Below are positions 51,519 to 52,490 of a stretch of 52,490 nt of DNA, piece by piece. Source of the stretch: an uncultured Collinsella sp. (GTDB taxonomy: Bacteria; Actinomycetota; Coriobacteriia; Coriobacteriales; Coriobacteriaceae); assembly GCA_902491395.1 (NCBI GenBank), contig CABUHO010000016.1, positions 1-52,490 on the forward strand, read 5' to 3'. Made by a program: the position numbers and the translations under genes. The first letter of the stretch is position 1; every line of letters starts with the position of its first letter. The notes under the pieces were generated by a model. It did no database searches and was not told the origin of the DNA. It saw only the letters and a program-made list of their open reading frames with translations.

Positions 51519-51955
51519 GAGGACTCCTCTTGGTAGTCGATGATGAAGTAGGGGGACATGCTCCTGCGGGATGCAAGCGACAGCGGCTTGCCGGAAGACG
51601 CCACTACGCACTTCGACATGACCTTCGAATCGGCTTTCTCGAAACGACGGACATGGAGCCAACACCCCATCCTATCGGCCAGTTCGCCATAGTACTCAGG
51701 ATAAGACCCGTACGGCGGAAGCTCCCTGCTTATGGCGTCGATATGGAGCCACCAGCGGTCAGTGCCGCCGCTATGGATCAAGAGGATTCTCGGGTCGTAA
51801 CCACCCAGGATGGAGTCGCAGACGGCTTTCGACATAGAGCTTCCCAGCTTGCCATACCAGACGGAGCCGAGGCTATCGAGGACCTGCTTATGCGCGGCGA
51901 TCGTCCCGCATTCGGGAGCGAAGTTCTCCGCGAATCTCAATGCAACTGTTTTCAC
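51515..51955 (-). CDS. Small PUA/EVE-like protein inside the type I R-M operon
   Basis: 146 residues. Begins FAENFAPECGTIAAHKQVLDSLG, then VWYGKLGSSMS, RILLIHSGGTDRWWLHIDAI and ends KPLSLASRRSMSPYFIIDYQ. Aromatic residues in short beta strands recall PUA/EVE/ASCH-fold nucleic-acid readers, but this is by look, not by a search. Coupled by 4-bp overlaps both to hsdS upstream and hsdR downstream, so it belongs to the R-M operon rather than being a stray gene. A modified-base sensor or restriction modulator is an inference. Confidence 0.7.
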   Translation of the reverse strand: MKTVALRFAENFAPECGTIAAHKQVLDSLGSVWYGKLGSSMSKAVCDSILGGYDPRILLIHSGGTDRWWLHIDAISRELPPYGSYPEYYGELADRMGCWLHVRRFEKADSKVMSKCVVASSGKPLSLASRRSMSPYFIIDYQEESS

Positions 51956-52401
51956 ACAGCAACACTTCCTTTGTGCGGAAAATCAAGTAGGCGGTCGCGA
52001 TAGTACTCATATTGCGACCGGCGCGCCTCGATCTCGGCGGGGAGGCCGTCGGTGAGCGAGGTCGTGAGGGCGTCGAAGCGGTCGAGGATATCAACGGCCT
52101 TCCGCTGGGTCTCGAGGGAAGGAACGGGGATCTCAATCGTGTTAAAACCCGCCAAACTAAGATTCGGCACGTTTGAGTGGTTGGCCTTTTTCCATAAGAC
52201 GCTTTGAAACCATGTTGAACAGCAATAATGGAAAACAAATCTACTGTTCATATCTTCCGTAGGAGGAATGACGTTGATTTGTTGGTTGCATGCGCCCTCC
52301 TTTTGCGCGAATGCAATTTTTCCAAGAGAGGCTATGCAAGTTACAAGTGTTGAACCCGGCTTGACATGCTTGCTCTCCGCAAAACCTGTTTCGGAAAGCA
52401 T
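51952..52401 (-). CDS. hsdS: Type I restriction specificity subunit, C-terminal half (interrupted)
   Basis: The frame encodes the end of a target-recognition domain (GSTLVTCIASLGKIAFAQKE and EDMNSRFVFHYCCS) and the conserved coiled-coil repeat (PVPSLETQRKAVDILDRFDAL, in full PSLETQRK...RSQYEYYRDRLLDF). Normal HsdS has two such halves and about 400 residues. In frame upstream of ATG 52401 lie codons reading FEHGFTTLETED, also TRD-like, then a TGA at 52441-52443. The gene is therefore either a fragment, a phase-variable partial cassette, or disrupted by a frameshift. 4-bp overlap with the next gene. Confidence 0.8.
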   Translation of the reverse strand: MLSETGFAESKHVKPGSTLVTCIASLGKIAFAQKEGACNQQINVIPPTEDMNSRFVFHYCCSTWFQSVLWKKANHSNVPNLSLAGFNTIEIPVPSLETQRKAVDILDRFDALTTSLTDGLPAEIEARRSQYEYYRDRLLDFPHKGSVAV

Positions 52402-52490
52402 GTCCTCCGTTTCAAGTGTCGTGAACCCATGTTCGAATGCTCATGTACGGTAAGGAAGCAAGCAACCGAAAACAAGAGATAGACCGCCAG

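Overview
The window looks like the chromosomal origin region of a high-GC Coriobacteriia actinobacterium, most likely Collinsella. This is a judgement from gene order and protein style; no 16S gene is present. Evidence: a divergent replication block (dnaA-dnaN-recF-dciA-gyrB-gyrA on the minus strand; rpmH-rnpA-yidD-yidC-jag-rsmG-parA-parB on the plus strand), three perfect parS sites, a PafBC-type pair of WYL regulators, and a GHKL ATPase with a Gln/Pro-rich linker beside dnaA.

Layout. 1-2.8 kb: two tRNA-Ser genes, a tRNA-derived repeat, a TRIC/UPF0126 membrane protein and a polymer-forming-type envelope protein. 2.8-6.2 kb (minus): bifunctional nuclease, two small hypothetical proteins and typA/bipA. 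6.3-7 kb: tRNA Ile-Ala-Ile and a large compound inverted repeat. 7-18.1 kb (minus): gyrA, gyrB, dciA-like, recF, dnaN, dnaA and the GHKL protein. About 18.2 kb: DnaA-box-like repeats and the strand switch, the best oriC candidate together with the dnaA-dnaN gap. 18.4-23.5 kb (plus): ribosome/RNase P/membrane insertion genes, rsmG, parS x3, parAB and a YtxH-like protein.

23.7-34.3 kb: rlmN (minus), ddl, an exonuclease-helicase of the DinG family, a convergent PafBC pair, and a very large membrane protein whose M28-peptidase-like halves are split by a long acidic disordered insert. 34.3-37.7 kb: a sortase-anchored, thioester-domain, CnaB-repeat adhesin. 38-46.9 kb: tRNA-Gly with copies of its own 3' end, purB, a TSCPD protein, a Tat lipoprotein, a two-component system, purC, a basic membrane protein and an M29 aminopeptidase.

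46.9-52.5 kb is an accessory segment bounded by tRNA-Lys: structured non-coding DNA, a 15-bp operator-like repeat array with 21-bp spacing, a class B sortase lacking its N-terminus, then the hsdR end of a type I restriction-modification operon with an extra small PUA/EVE-looking gene between hsdS and hsdR. The hsdS frame is interrupted near the window edge.

The strongest unexplained signals are non-coding: (i) tRNA-3'-end-derived modular repeats at two unrelated tRNA genes, (ii) a 187-bp nested inverted repeat before gyrA, (iii) a second hairpin element between gyrB and gyrA, and (iv) the 21-bp-phased repeat array beside the truncated sortase.
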